Source: Rhizobiaceae bacterium MnEN-MB40S (lineage in GTDB: Bacteria; Pseudomonadota; Alphaproteobacteria; Rhizobiales; Rhizobiaceae). Taken from it: a stretch of DNA of 64,000 nt. The first letter of the stretch is position 1. The number at the start of each line of letters is the position of its first letter. Location of the stretch: assembly GCA_024343425.1 (NCBI GenBank), contig BRLC01000025.1, forward strand, positions 372,001 to 436,000, written 5' to 3'. Positions 34,722 through 43,136 of the stretch are shown here, piece after piece. Both the position numbers and the translations under genes were made by a program. A model generated the notes under the pieces. The model saw only the letters and a program-made list of their open reading frames with translations. It ran no database searches and was not told the DNA's origin.

Positions 34722-36217
34722 TGCACGGTCTCCACGCCCTGAAACCAGATCGCCTTTGTTTTGAGGTATTTTTCGTAACCCTCTCGGCCGAACTCCTTAC
34801 CGAATCCGGAGCGTTTGAAGCCGCCGAACGGGCTGGACACATCTGCGGTGCGACCAAAATTGTTGATCCAGACAGTGCCGGCTTCGATGCGCCGCGCGGC
34901 AGCCATTGCCCGATCGATGCTGGAGGTATGCACTGAGGCCGTCAAGCCGTAGTCTGGATGATCCGCCAGTCGCAATCCCTCATCGAAGTCGTCGAACCGC
35001 TGAACAGCGAGCACGGGTCCGAACACCTCTTCACTAAAGAGGGCGTCGCTAGTTGGCACATCCATGACGATGGTGGGCTCGAAATACTTGCCGCCGTGCA
35101 GATCGTAACTGTTGCCGCCTGTAAGAGTGTTACGGACGGCGGCATCCGACTGCGACAGAATTCCGAGGATGCGCCTGCGCTGCAGATCCGAGATTATGGG
35201 AGGCATACCGGTTGTCTCCGACCAGGTTGGTCCACTCCTGATGGTATGAAGTTTGCTCAGCACCATCTCAAGCAATCTGTCGGCTACGCCATTCTGAACA
35301 ACGAGGCGGCTCCCGCAAAAGCACAACTGCCCGCTGTTGCGGGTCATGCCCGCTGTGATGGCGTTTGCGACCCGATCCAGATCCGACACGTCATCGAATA
35401 CGATTTGCGGACTTTTGCCGCCGAGCTCCAGGCTGACAGGTTTCGGACCGGAGAGCGCGCAATCGGTCATGATTCTCTGGCCGGTCTTCGTCGAGCCGGT
35501 AAAGGCGACGAAACTGATATCGCGATGGATAACAAGAGGGTGTCCCGTCACTTCGCCAGTTCCCACGAGTACGTTGAACAAGCCCGCCGGCAGGCCCGCC
35601 TCCACCGCCAGTCGGGCGAATGCGATTGCGGAAAAGGGAGTCATTTCCGATGGTTTCAGAACGACCGCATTGCCGGCGGCCAGAGCCGGCGCGAATTTTA
35701 CCGTCGCCAGCAGGATCGGTACGTTCCATGGAGAAATCGCACCAACGATGCCGTAGGGTTCTCGTATGGTCGTGTTGAATATCGCGTTTGCGCTGGCGAA
35801 AGTGTCGCCCGTCATTTTGTCCGTCCATTCGCCATAATACCGGATCATGTCAGCCGAAGCGGGAATGTCGCGATCACGACATTCCTTTATGGGACGCGAC
35901 GAACTCAGGGCTTCCAGTCGGGACAGGTATTCCGCATTCTCGTCGAGAAGCCGCGCCCAGTTCCGCATGATTTCGCCACGGGCGCGTGGCGCAAGTCTGG
36001 CCCAGTTTGAGACCTCCAAAGCCTGTTTGGCGCCCGAAACGGCGCGTTCGACATCCGCAGCGTTTGCCTGGCGAACTGTACCCGCCAGTTTGCCGTCTGA
36101 CGGTCGGAAGATGTCGAGTTCATCTCCTGCACCCTGGATCAGTTCACCGTTGATGAACGAACCCAGTGGAATTTCGACCGCTTCAGGATTGAAATCGCCT
36201 GTACTTATGTACTTCAT
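34718..36217 (-). CDS. NAD(P)-dependent aldehyde dehydrogenase
   Basis: A 499-residue aldehyde dehydrogenase oxidising an aldehyde to the acid. Key parts are GAISPWNVPILLATVKFAPA, VLKPSEMTPFSA, FTGSTKTGQRIM, the general base Glu in SLELGGKSPQIV and the catalytic Cys in NSGQLCFCGSRL. The C-terminal PFGGFKRSGFGKEFGREGYE is standard. It lies between the TPP enzyme (nine bases upstream) and the SDR (overlap), so an aldehyde released by a TPP-dependent decarboxylase would be a natural substrate. Confidence 0.92.
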   Translation of the reverse strand: MKYISTGDFNPEAVEIPLGSFINGELIQGAGDELDIFRPSDGKLAGTVRQANAADVERAVSGAKQALEVSNWARLAPRARGEIMRNWARLLDENAEYLSRLEALSSSRPIKECRDRDIPASADMIRYYGEWTDKMTGDTFASANAIFNTTIREPYGIVGAISPWNVPILLATVKFAPALAAGNAVVLKPSEMTPFSAIAFARLAVEAGLPAGLFNVLVGTGEVTGHPLVIHRDISFVAFTGSTKTGQRIMTDCALSGPKPVSLELGGKSPQIVFDDVSDLDRVANAITAGMTRNSGQLCFCGSRLVVQNGVADRLLEMVLSKLHTIRSGPTWSETTGMPPIISDLQRRRILGILSQSDAAVRNTLTGGNSYDLHGGKYFEPTIVMDVPTSDALFSEEVFGPVLAVQRFDDFDEGLRLADHPDYGLTASVHTSSIDRAMAAARRIEAGTVWINNFGRTADVSSPFGGFKRSGFGKEFGREGYEKYLKTKAIWFQGVETVQ

Positions 36218-36226
36218 GGCCTCATC

Positions 36227-37939
36227 TCAACTTTTCCGCTCAAGAACGGGCTTAACCACGACATTCAAAACGGCTGACCGTTGTTCTTCACGCACGACCC
36301 ACATTGCTTCAGTCAGTTTTGACAAGACGTCGCCGGGTCTGGTGACCTTGGCACCCCATCCGCCACTTACCTTGATCGCCTCTTCGAACGCGGCGTCCTG
36401 ATCGAGTTGCGCCATGGGCGGCTGGTTTGCCTTTGCCGCCGCGCCTGCAGGATACATACCCACGGTCGAGCGGTGGACCGCGAGCCACATTCCATTGTTG
36501 AAGATGACGGTAAGGGTGGGCGCATCATTGATTTTCGCGGAGTAATGCGCCGGAACCGGATTGCCGAACATGTAGGCTCCGTCACCGACTGCAGCTATGA
36601 CGGTTTTTCCCGGCGAGCCCAGCTTGATGCCCTGAGCGGCGCCAAGCGCCCAGCCAAGGCCGCCAGCCGAACTGTGCGAGAAATAACCCGCCGGGTGCGC
36701 ATGGCTCATCATTCCCAGATCGATGGGGTATTCATTCACCAGCACGGTATCGCTGTCGCAAATGGTATCGAGACAATGGCTGACCCAAGATGGGTGGATC
36801 GGTTCCTGCCGGGCAAGGTCTTCAACCTGGGAGGCGCGCGCATCGCGCCGGGCTCGACTTTCTGCGCGCAACGCCTCGAGACGCATCTCTGCGACATCGG
36901 ACACTTCGGGCCAGGCGCTGAGAAGATCCTGCAAGGCGCGCTTGATGTTCGCGCTTACGGCAATATCGGCGCGGAAACCGCGCAACGGATATCGCGAAAA
37001 CAAGGCGTCCGGGGCGATATGCGCGATGACGGCGTTGGGGTCGGGCTCTGCCTGGTGCGGGATCCACGGCACATCCGAGTCAAGAACCAGCACGAAATCA
37101 CTTTGAGCCAATTGCGACGACGCGTCCCAGCCGCCGTGGCATGGATGATCGCCAGCAAGATTGACATATCTGGGCCGGAACTGGACGACAGGGGTACCAG
37201 ACATTTCGGCCAGCCGACCAAGCAAGGCGGGCACTTCAGGGTCGGCGCCGGCTGAAGATGTGACCACCAGGGGGCGCTCGGCGTTCCGCCAGTGCGTGAC
37301 TATTTGTTTACATTCATCTTCGGGCAATCCGGTTGCTTGAAGAGCCGGGAAGGTGGTTTTTGCAACCTGATGAGGCACGGAGGCAGGAAAAGCGAGCAAT
37401 TCACGCGGCAGCACCATGTAAATCGGTCCCTTTGCGTCGCTATTTGCAATCGCCAATCCACGGTCGATCGCCGTTTCAAGTTGATGCGGGTGGCGGAGCT
37501 CGAAATCCCATTTCACGAGTTCTCGCAGCATTCCCGCCTGGTCGAACATCTCCTGCGCCCAATGAATATAATTATCGCGAGCGCCCAGCAGGTCTGACTC
37601 TGTCCAGGGCGTTCTGCCTGCGAGCAGCAAGATCGGAATGTTCTGGCGACACGCGTTGAAGATGCCATTTATGGCGTTTGCCGTTCCTAATCCGACGTGA
37701 ACCATTACGGCTGCCATTCGCCCGGTGGCGAGATAGTAGCCGTGAGCTGCGGCCACGGCGACGTTTTCGTGAGGCACCAGAACCGCGCGCGGTAATTTGC
37801 GTCCCTCTTGCTCGGCTTTTTCGTAGGCCTCTGCTATGGGAGGAAAATCTGTTCCTGCGTTGTAGAACAATACGTCAACGCCGCGATTTGTGAGTTGCGA
37901 CAGGAAAGCGTCGGCGACAGAAAATGATGTTTCAGACAA
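36227..37939 (-). CDS. Thiamine-diphosphate-dependent enzyme (acetolactate synthase/benzoylformate decarboxylase type)
   Basis: A roughly 570-residue ThDP enzyme. The N-terminal pyrimidine-binding domain has the activating Glu in AVLVPHENVAVAAAHGYYLA; the C-terminal PP domain has AAVGDGAYMFGNPVP and VIFNNGMW, the GDG...NN metal/ThDP motif. Start choice: TTG at 37939 (read Met-SETSFSVADAFL) has GAGGTGA five bases upstream; GTG at 37948 and TTG at 37990 are alternatives. It heads the operon running to the amidase at 28153. It may decarboxylate a 2-oxo acid to the aldehyde used by the next gene product. Confidence 0.88.
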   Translation of the reverse strand: MSETSFSVADAFLSQLTNRGVDVLFYNAGTDFPPIAEAYEKAEQEGRKLPRAVLVPHENVAVAAAHGYYLATGRMAAVMVHVGLGTANAINGIFNACRQNIPILLLAGRTPWTESDLLGARDNYIHWAQEMFDQAGMLRELVKWDFELRHPHQLETAIDRGLAIANSDAKGPIYMVLPRELLAFPASVPHQVAKTTFPALQATGLPEDECKQIVTHWRNAERPLVVTSSAGADPEVPALLGRLAEMSGTPVVQFRPRYVNLAGDHPCHGGWDASSQLAQSDFVLVLDSDVPWIPHQAEPDPNAVIAHIAPDALFSRYPLRGFRADIAVSANIKRALQDLLSAWPEVSDVAEMRLEALRAESRARRDARASQVEDLARQEPIHPSWVSHCLDTICDSDTVLVNEYPIDLGMMSHAHPAGYFSHSSAGGLGWALGAAQGIKLGSPGKTVIAAVGDGAYMFGNPVPAHYSAKINDAPTLTVIFNNGMWLAVHRSTVGMYPAGAAAKANQPPMAQLDQDAAFEEAIKVSGGWGAKVTRPGDVLSKLTEAMWVVREEQRSAVLNVVVKPVLERKS

Positions 37940-38045
37940 ATTGATCACCTCACCGAGAGTAGGGATAGCAGAAATATTTCTTTGCTGCAATAGTGAAATT
38001 TCAGTGCATTTTCAACTAGCGCCCTCTTCATCTCATTTTTGTTTT

Positions 38046-38425
38046 TTACTGAGACGGGAACGGCCAGTTGTTGATTTTCACTTCTCTATTGTCTGGAACC
38101 AGGTCGAGCGCCGTCCCCATCTGCGACAGATGACGCGCGTCCTCCTGGTCGGTCTTGGCCCGGGTTCCATTTGCCTGGGCAAAGTGACGCGCCTGCAGTG
38201 GATTGACCTTGACCAGCGGCAATCTCCCGGCAAAGACGCGTTCGAACGCCGAGTGATAGGGGCCGGTTGCTTCATAAACCAGCAGATGGGGTTGCCTGTC
38301 TCCAATCCAGCGCGCCAGTTCCCTGAACCCGGCCGGATTGTTGGTGAACCTGGTCGCTGCGCCGTGGCAGTCCGGTGGGCGTCCAGATGATCTTTCGAGA
38401 TATCGATGCCGATGCTATCTTTCAT
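38046..38425 (-). pseudogene. IS110-family transposase fragment, frameshifted and truncated
   Basis: From ATG 38425 the frame reads MKDSIGIDISKDHLDAHR, the RuvC-like N-terminus of IS110 transposases with the first Asp. After about 15 codons the frame is lost; in the neighbouring frame one can read FRELARWIGDRQPHLLVYEA and then KTDQEDARHLSQMG, with the next acidic residues. It ends at TAA 38046 after about 125 codons, whereas an intact protein has over 300. It is dead. Confidence 0.8.
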
Positions 38426-39096
38426 TGTCTTCGTCATGTCCTATGCTTGTCGTAGAGGGTCTTGCGCCGCTCTGAAACCGTTCAGGCCTCATACGAAGAC
38501 GATGGCTGATCAAACTCTAGCACGGTCCATCACAACCAAGCATTCTACGATCCAGCCATCGTCACTGCGCGCCATCTTGAGGTGGCGCGCAATGACTGCA
38601 TTCTTCGCAGAATGGCCGAACAAAACATAAGACAAGCCTTCCTCTCGCGGCAACGATCGTCACCCGCATAGGCGGAGACTACAGGCTCCGGCGCGTAAAG
38701 CGCGGTAGAGCGTGACCCGAAGGGCGCCGCCCAACCCCACACCATCGGCTATGACCAGCCTGTGACCAATACGACGGACACAAGGCCGACTACATACTCC
38801 GTCTGCTAGTTGTCGTCGCGAATGATGGCCAACTTGAATCATTTATCGAATTATGCGAATTGTTATGATTGCTACTAAACAGATTGCTTAAATTACTGAA
38901 ATATCTATATTATTTCATATACATGGCGGAGTGGGGGTCTGCCATAAATCGGAAGCATCCAGTCTCACTGAGGCTCACGGCTCAATAAAACACCACGTTT
39001 TTTCAATATATTGATTGTTACCTAACTCCTTTTTGGTATCATTCAATCTCAATATATCTCAATGTTTTTGATGGGCTGAATGTGGGTCCAGATCAG
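38426..39096. other. Non-coding AT-rich stretch between IS110 fragment and integrase
   Basis: No gene is visible in about 670 bases. At 38566-38591 is a perfect 9-bp inverted repeat (TGCGCGCCA, eight-base loop, TGGCGCGCA) with no T-run after it. From about 38840 to 39080 the DNA is strongly AT-rich, as at the edge of an integrated element. I looked for a tRNA that a P4-type integrase could target and did not find one. Confidence 0.5.
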
Positions 39097-40311
39097 ATGG
39101 CCAGATTAAACGACGCCAGAGCAAGGAACATAAAGGCTGGGGACAAAGCCATTGCGGATGGCACGGTTCGGGGCCTGTATCTCTTTCCTTCGAGTTCCAG
39201 GGGACATGGCAAATGGATCCTCCGGTTCGTTTCGCCTCTTACGGGCAAGCGCCGCGATATGGGTCTGGGCGCCTATCCCGAAGTGGGAATCGCGCAGGCA
39301 CGAAGAGCGGCGTTCGACGCCAGGGATCTGCTCAGCCGAAAGGTCGATCCGATCGAGGAACGGCGACTTGCGGACGAATCCCTTCGTTTGACACAGACAA
39401 TGCCAACCTTCGAAACCGCAGCACGCGCAGTCCACACGCAGATCAGGGACGGGTTTCGCAACAGGAAGCATTCCGACCAATGGTTAACCACACTCGAGAC
39501 TTATGTCTTTCCCTTTATTGGAAACAAGGCTGTCAATGAATTGAAAGCCAACGATTTCGCTGATGCGCTTCGTCCGATCTGGCTGTCGAAACCGGAAACA
39601 GCATCGAGAGTTCGTCAGCGCTGCGACACGGTCATGAAATGGTGCGCGGCTCAGGACTTCATTATCGCAAGTCCTGTCTCCATCGTCACGCAGCTCCTCC
39701 CGCGTCAACCCGGCAAAACGTCCCGTGTGGTCCATCATCCTGCTGTGCTATGGCGCGATGTTCCCGTGCTCCTCCGCGATCGCATTCGAAGTGGACGTTC
39801 ATCTGTTGGAAAAGCAATGCTCGAGCTTCTGATTTTGACTGCTGCACGGTCGGGTGAGATCAGAGGGATGGCATGGACGGAGGTCAATCTGGAATCGGCG
39901 ATCTGGACCATTCCGGCAATCCGGATGAAAACGAGAACGGAACACCGTGTTCCATTGACGCCGCGATGCAGCGAGATCATTTCGAAACAAATGTCCAGTC
40001 AATATGATGGTGTTTTGGTCTTTCCATCGCGTAACGGAACGATGATTAGTGATATGACGCTGACAAAGCTGCTCAGAGACTGGAATGTTGAAAGTGACGT
40101 CTCCGGCCGAATAGCAACCGCGCACGGTTTCCGGTCGTCTTTCCGGGATTGGGCGTCGGAAAACGGATATCGACGGGAACTGGCCGAGCGGGCTCTTTCA
40201 CATACAATTCCCAATGCCACCGAAGCAGCATACCACCGCAGCGATCTGCTGGATCAACGCCGAGACATGATGATGGCATGGGAAGCGCATGTAATGTCTT
40301 CGTTGAAGTGA
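39097..40311 (+). CDS. P4-type tyrosine integrase (DUF4102 arm domain)
   Basis: A 404-residue site-specific recombinase. The N-terminus (LNDARARNIKAGDKAIADGT, then GKWILRFVSPLTGKRRDMGL and GAYPEVGIAQARRAA) is the DUF4102 arm-binding domain of P4-like integrases. Catalytic residues: Arg in TAARSGEIRGMAW, HGFRSSFRDWA, and Tyr in AAYHRSDLLDQRR. ATG at 39097 (MARLNDAR) is preferred; a GTG at 39082 is also in frame. It points toward the lactone-catabolism array and may mark the left end of the accessory block. Confidence 0.92.
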   Translation: MARLNDARARNIKAGDKAIADGTVRGLYLFPSSSRGHGKWILRFVSPLTGKRRDMGLGAYPEVGIAQARRAAFDARDLLSRKVDPIEERRLADESLRLTQTMPTFETAARAVHTQIRDGFRNRKHSDQWLTTLETYVFPFIGNKAVNELKANDFADALRPIWLSKPETASRVRQRCDTVMKWCAAQDFIIASPVSIVTQLLPRQPGKTSRVVHHPAVLWRDVPVLLRDRIRSGRSSVGKAMLELLILTAARSGEIRGMAWTEVNLESAIWTIPAIRMKTRTEHRVPLTPRCSEIISKQMSSQYDGVLVFPSRNGTMISDMTLTKLLRDWNVESDVSGRIATAHGFRSSFRDWASENGYRRELAERALSHTIPNATEAAYHRSDLLDQRRDMMMAWEAHVMSSLK

Positions 40312-40476
40312 ATGAAAATGCCAATCTGTTCCGGCGAACGCATCTGCCATGGTCGGTAGGTTTAAATCCCTTGCACGCACCGATCTCCAAATTCTTTTCC
40401 AAGCGGCAGCGTGAGCGAGTAATACATGCCTTCGGTGTTTTGGTTGGTTTCCATCACATCGGGAAGCCTTTAGCCG

Positions 40477-41928
40477 TCAGACGCTCATACAAAGATACTT
40501 GATCTCAAGGAAGTCCTCGATGCCGTATTTCGAGCCTTCGCGGCCGAGACCCGAGGACTTGATGCCGCCGAAGGGTGCCTCGGCTGTCGAGACGAGGCCG
40601 GTGTTGATGCCGACCATGCCGCTTTCGATTTCCTCGGCCACCTTCCAGACGGTAGAGATGTCGCGCGCATAGAAGTAGGCGGCGAGGCCAAACTCGGTGT
40701 CGTTGGCGAGCGCGATGCCTTCATCGATCGTGTCGAACGAGATGATCGGCGCAACCGGTCCAAAGGTTTCTTCAGAGAGAACCTTCATCCCCTTGGCCAC
40801 GCCCGTCAGCACCGTCGGCTGGAAGAAAGTGCCGCCCAAGTCCGAGCGCTTACCGCCAACAATCACCCTGGCGCCCTTGCCGACTGCGTCCTTCACATGA
40901 TCTTCGACCTTTTCGAGACCTGCCTCGTCAATCAGCGGACCGATCTGCACGCCGTCGTCCATGCCGTCTCCGACCTTGAGCTTGGCGGTGGCGGCAGCGA
41001 GCTTCTCGGCAAACGCCGCGGCCACGCCGCTCTGCACGAATATGCGGTTGGCGCATACGCAGGTCTGTCCAGAGTTGCGGTACTTGGCGATCATCGCGCC
41101 CTCCACCGCCTTGTCGAGATCGGCATCGTCGAACACCAGGAACGGCGCGTTGCCGCCAAGTTCGAGCGAAAGCTTCTTGATGTCGTGGGCGCACTGCTTC
41201 ATCAGGATGCGACCCACCTCGGTCGAACCGGTGAAAGTGAGCTTGCGCACCTTCGGGTTCGAGCACATTTCGCCGCCAATTCCCTTGGAATCGGTGCCCG
41301 GAATCATCGACAGGACACCTTTGGGGATGCCGGCACGCTCACCGAGCACCGCCATGGCGATGGCTGACAGCGGGGTTTCCTTGGCGGGCCGGGCCACGAA
41401 GGTGCAGCCGGAGGCGAGCGCCGGGGCGACCTTCCGGGCGATCATGGCGTTGGGGAAATTCCACGGCGTTATCGAGGCGACGACCCCGATCGGCTGCTTG
41501 ATGACGACGATGCGCTTGTCCATTTGGTGACCAGGGATGACGTCGCCATAGACGCGGCGGCCTTCTTCGGCAAACCACTGGATGAACGACGCCCCATAAG
41601 CGATCTCGCCCTTGGCTTCCGCAAGGGGCTTGCCCATCTCGGCCGTCAGGATCTTGCCGAGGTCGTCCTGATTTTCCAACATCAAGTCGTTCCACTTCAG
41701 AAGGATCGCGCAACGCTCCTTGGCGGTTCTCGACCGCCATTCCTTCTGCGCCTCATAGGCTACATCGATTGCCTTCCTCGTGTCCTCGGCGGTCAGGTCG
41801 GCGACATCGGCGATCTTTTCTCCGGTTGCCGGATTTGTCACCGCGAAGGTCTTCGATCCCTCGACCCACTCCCCGTAGAGAAAACCGCGGGTTTCGAGCA
41901 GGGACGGATCGGACAAGTTGAGTGTCAT
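40477..41928 (-). CDS. gabD: NAD(P)-dependent succinate-semialdehyde dehydrogenase (GabD/BlcA-like)
   Basis: A 483-residue aldehyde dehydrogenase. Diagnostic parts are ASITPWNFPNAMIARKVAPA, VARPAKETPLSA, LTFTGSTEVGRILMKQ, general base Glu in SLELGGNAPFLVF and catalytic Cys in NSGQTCVCANRIFVQ, with the GabD-like end KSSGLGREGSKYGIEDFLEI. It would oxidise succinate semialdehyde to succinate. Directly upstream is an iron alcohol dehydrogenase that would make succinate semialdehyde from 4-hydroxybutyrate; the pair corresponds to AttK-AttL (BlcA-BlcB) of Agrobacterium. It is the last gene of the 16-kb array. Confidence 0.9.
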   Translation of the reverse strand: MTLNLSDPSLLETRGFLYGEWVEGSKTFAVTNPATGEKIADVADLTAEDTRKAIDVAYEAQKEWRSRTAKERCAILLKWNDLMLENQDDLGKILTAEMGKPLAEAKGEIAYGASFIQWFAEEGRRVYGDVIPGHQMDKRIVVIKQPIGVVASITPWNFPNAMIARKVAPALASGCTFVARPAKETPLSAIAMAVLGERAGIPKGVLSMIPGTDSKGIGGEMCSNPKVRKLTFTGSTEVGRILMKQCAHDIKKLSLELGGNAPFLVFDDADLDKAVEGAMIAKYRNSGQTCVCANRIFVQSGVAAAFAEKLAAATAKLKVGDGMDDGVQIGPLIDEAGLEKVEDHVKDAVGKGARVIVGGKRSDLGGTFFQPTVLTGVAKGMKVLSEETFGPVAPIISFDTIDEGIALANDTEFGLAAYFYARDISTVWKVAEEIESGMVGINTGLVSTAEAPFGGIKSSGLGREGSKYGIEDFLEIKYLCMSV

Positions 41929-41954
41929 GACTGGGTCCTTTCTTCAGCCGTCTG

Positions 41955-43112
41955 TCAGTAGGCGGCGCGGTAAATTGCCAATGCGTCGGCTTCGGTCAAC
42001 GGGCGGGGATTGTTCACCAGAAGCCGGGTCTGGTTCATCGCGTCCGATGCGAGTCTGGGGAGGATATCCTCGGGAATGTTCATAGCCCTTAGATTTGGCT
42101 GAAGGCCGCAATCGCGAGATAGATCCGCTAGCCGGTCACAGAAGGCTGCCGCGCGCTCCTGACCCTCTAATTTTGACAGATCGGGAAAGGCATAGGGTCC
42201 AAGTTCGGCGTAGGGCTGCGGTGATGTGACAACGTTGAAGCGCAGCACATGCGGAAGAACGAGCGCATTCGACAATCCGTGCGGGATATGAAAGTGCCCG
42301 CCCAGCGGATAGGCGAGCGCGTGAACGGCTGCCACCGGAGAATTGGCAAAGGCCTGCCCGGCGAGCATGGAGCCGAGCAGCATGTCCGACCGCGCTTCGG
42401 CGTCCGAACCCTCATGGACCGCCTTGAGAATCGACCGGCCCATCAGCGTCAACGCCTGAGTGGCTAGCATACGTGAAAGAGGGTTGTTATTGGCGCTCGC
42501 GGAGGCAAAAGCCTCAATGGCATGCACCATGGCGTCGATGCCGGTTGCCGCCGTGACGTGGGCCGGCAGTCCGTAAGTGAGTTCGGGATCCAGAAGCGCG
42601 ATATCGGGCAGGATGACTGGCGAGACCACGCCCATTTTCTCGTTAGTTCCGGTCGTAACGATCGAGATTGGCGTGACTTCCGATCCGGTGCCGGATGTGG
42701 TCGGCACCAGGATGAGAGGCAGCCGCGGTCCTTTGGCGTTGCCGACACCGTAGACATCCTTCAGGTTTTCACTGCCGAACGCCAGAAGTGACACGAGCTT
42801 CGCGACGTCCAGCGACGACCCGCCACCCAGACCGATGACCCCGGGGATATCGGCCGCTTTGGCTTGCTCGACCGCCTTCTGGATAACCGCTTCCGGAGGG
42901 TCGGCCTCAACATCCTTGAACAGTTCCACCGAGACGCCAGTAGAAGCGAGAATTTGCAGCGTCCGGTCTATGATGCCGGTCGACATCATGCCGGGGTCAG
43001 TTACCAGCATCACCCGCTCGCCAATTTGCGCCTTGACCAAGTCGCCGATCCTGTTGAGGGCGCCAACGCCGAATTGGATCGACTTCGAAGTGTTGAAAGT
43101 AAATGGGTTCAT
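41955..43112 (-). CDS. Iron-containing alcohol dehydrogenase, probable 4-hydroxybutyrate dehydrogenase (BlcB-like)
   Basis: A 385-residue group III alcohol dehydrogenase. The cofactor region is VIGLGGGSSLDVAKLVSLLA; PTTSGTGSEVTPIS follows. Metal-binding residues appear in GIDAMVHAIEAF (Asp, His) and HALAYPLGGHFHIPHGLSNA (two His). It would oxidise 4-hydroxybutyrate to succinate semialdehyde, which the next gene product (GabD-like) removes. The specific substrate is inferred from the partner gene and the AttM-type lactonase in the same array; other short-chain alcohols are possible. Confidence 0.87.
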   Translation of the reverse strand: MNPFTFNTSKSIQFGVGALNRIGDLVKAQIGERVMLVTDPGMMSTGIIDRTLQILASTGVSVELFKDVEADPPEAVIQKAVEQAKAADIPGVIGLGGGSSLDVAKLVSLLAFGSENLKDVYGVGNAKGPRLPLILVPTTSGTGSEVTPISIVTTGTNEKMGVVSPVILPDIALLDPELTYGLPAHVTAATGIDAMVHAIEAFASASANNNPLSRMLATQALTLMGRSILKAVHEGSDAEARSDMLLGSMLAGQAFANSPVAAVHALAYPLGGHFHIPHGLSNALVLPHVLRFNVVTSPQPYAELGPYAFPDLSKLEGQERAAAFCDRLADLSRDCGLQPNLRAMNIPEDILPRLASDAMNQTRLLVNNPRPLTEADALAIYRAAY

Positions 43113-43136
43113 AGCCTTCTCCCGTGTTGCGGGCCG

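Noticed and set aside
38566-38591. Hairpin as a transcription terminator
   Set aside because: No T-run on either strand and no gene ending next to it.
38930-39000. Possible tRNA near the P4-type integrase (GGCGGAGTGGGGG stretch)
   Set aside because: No cloverleaf, anticodon arm or T-loop could be built by eye.
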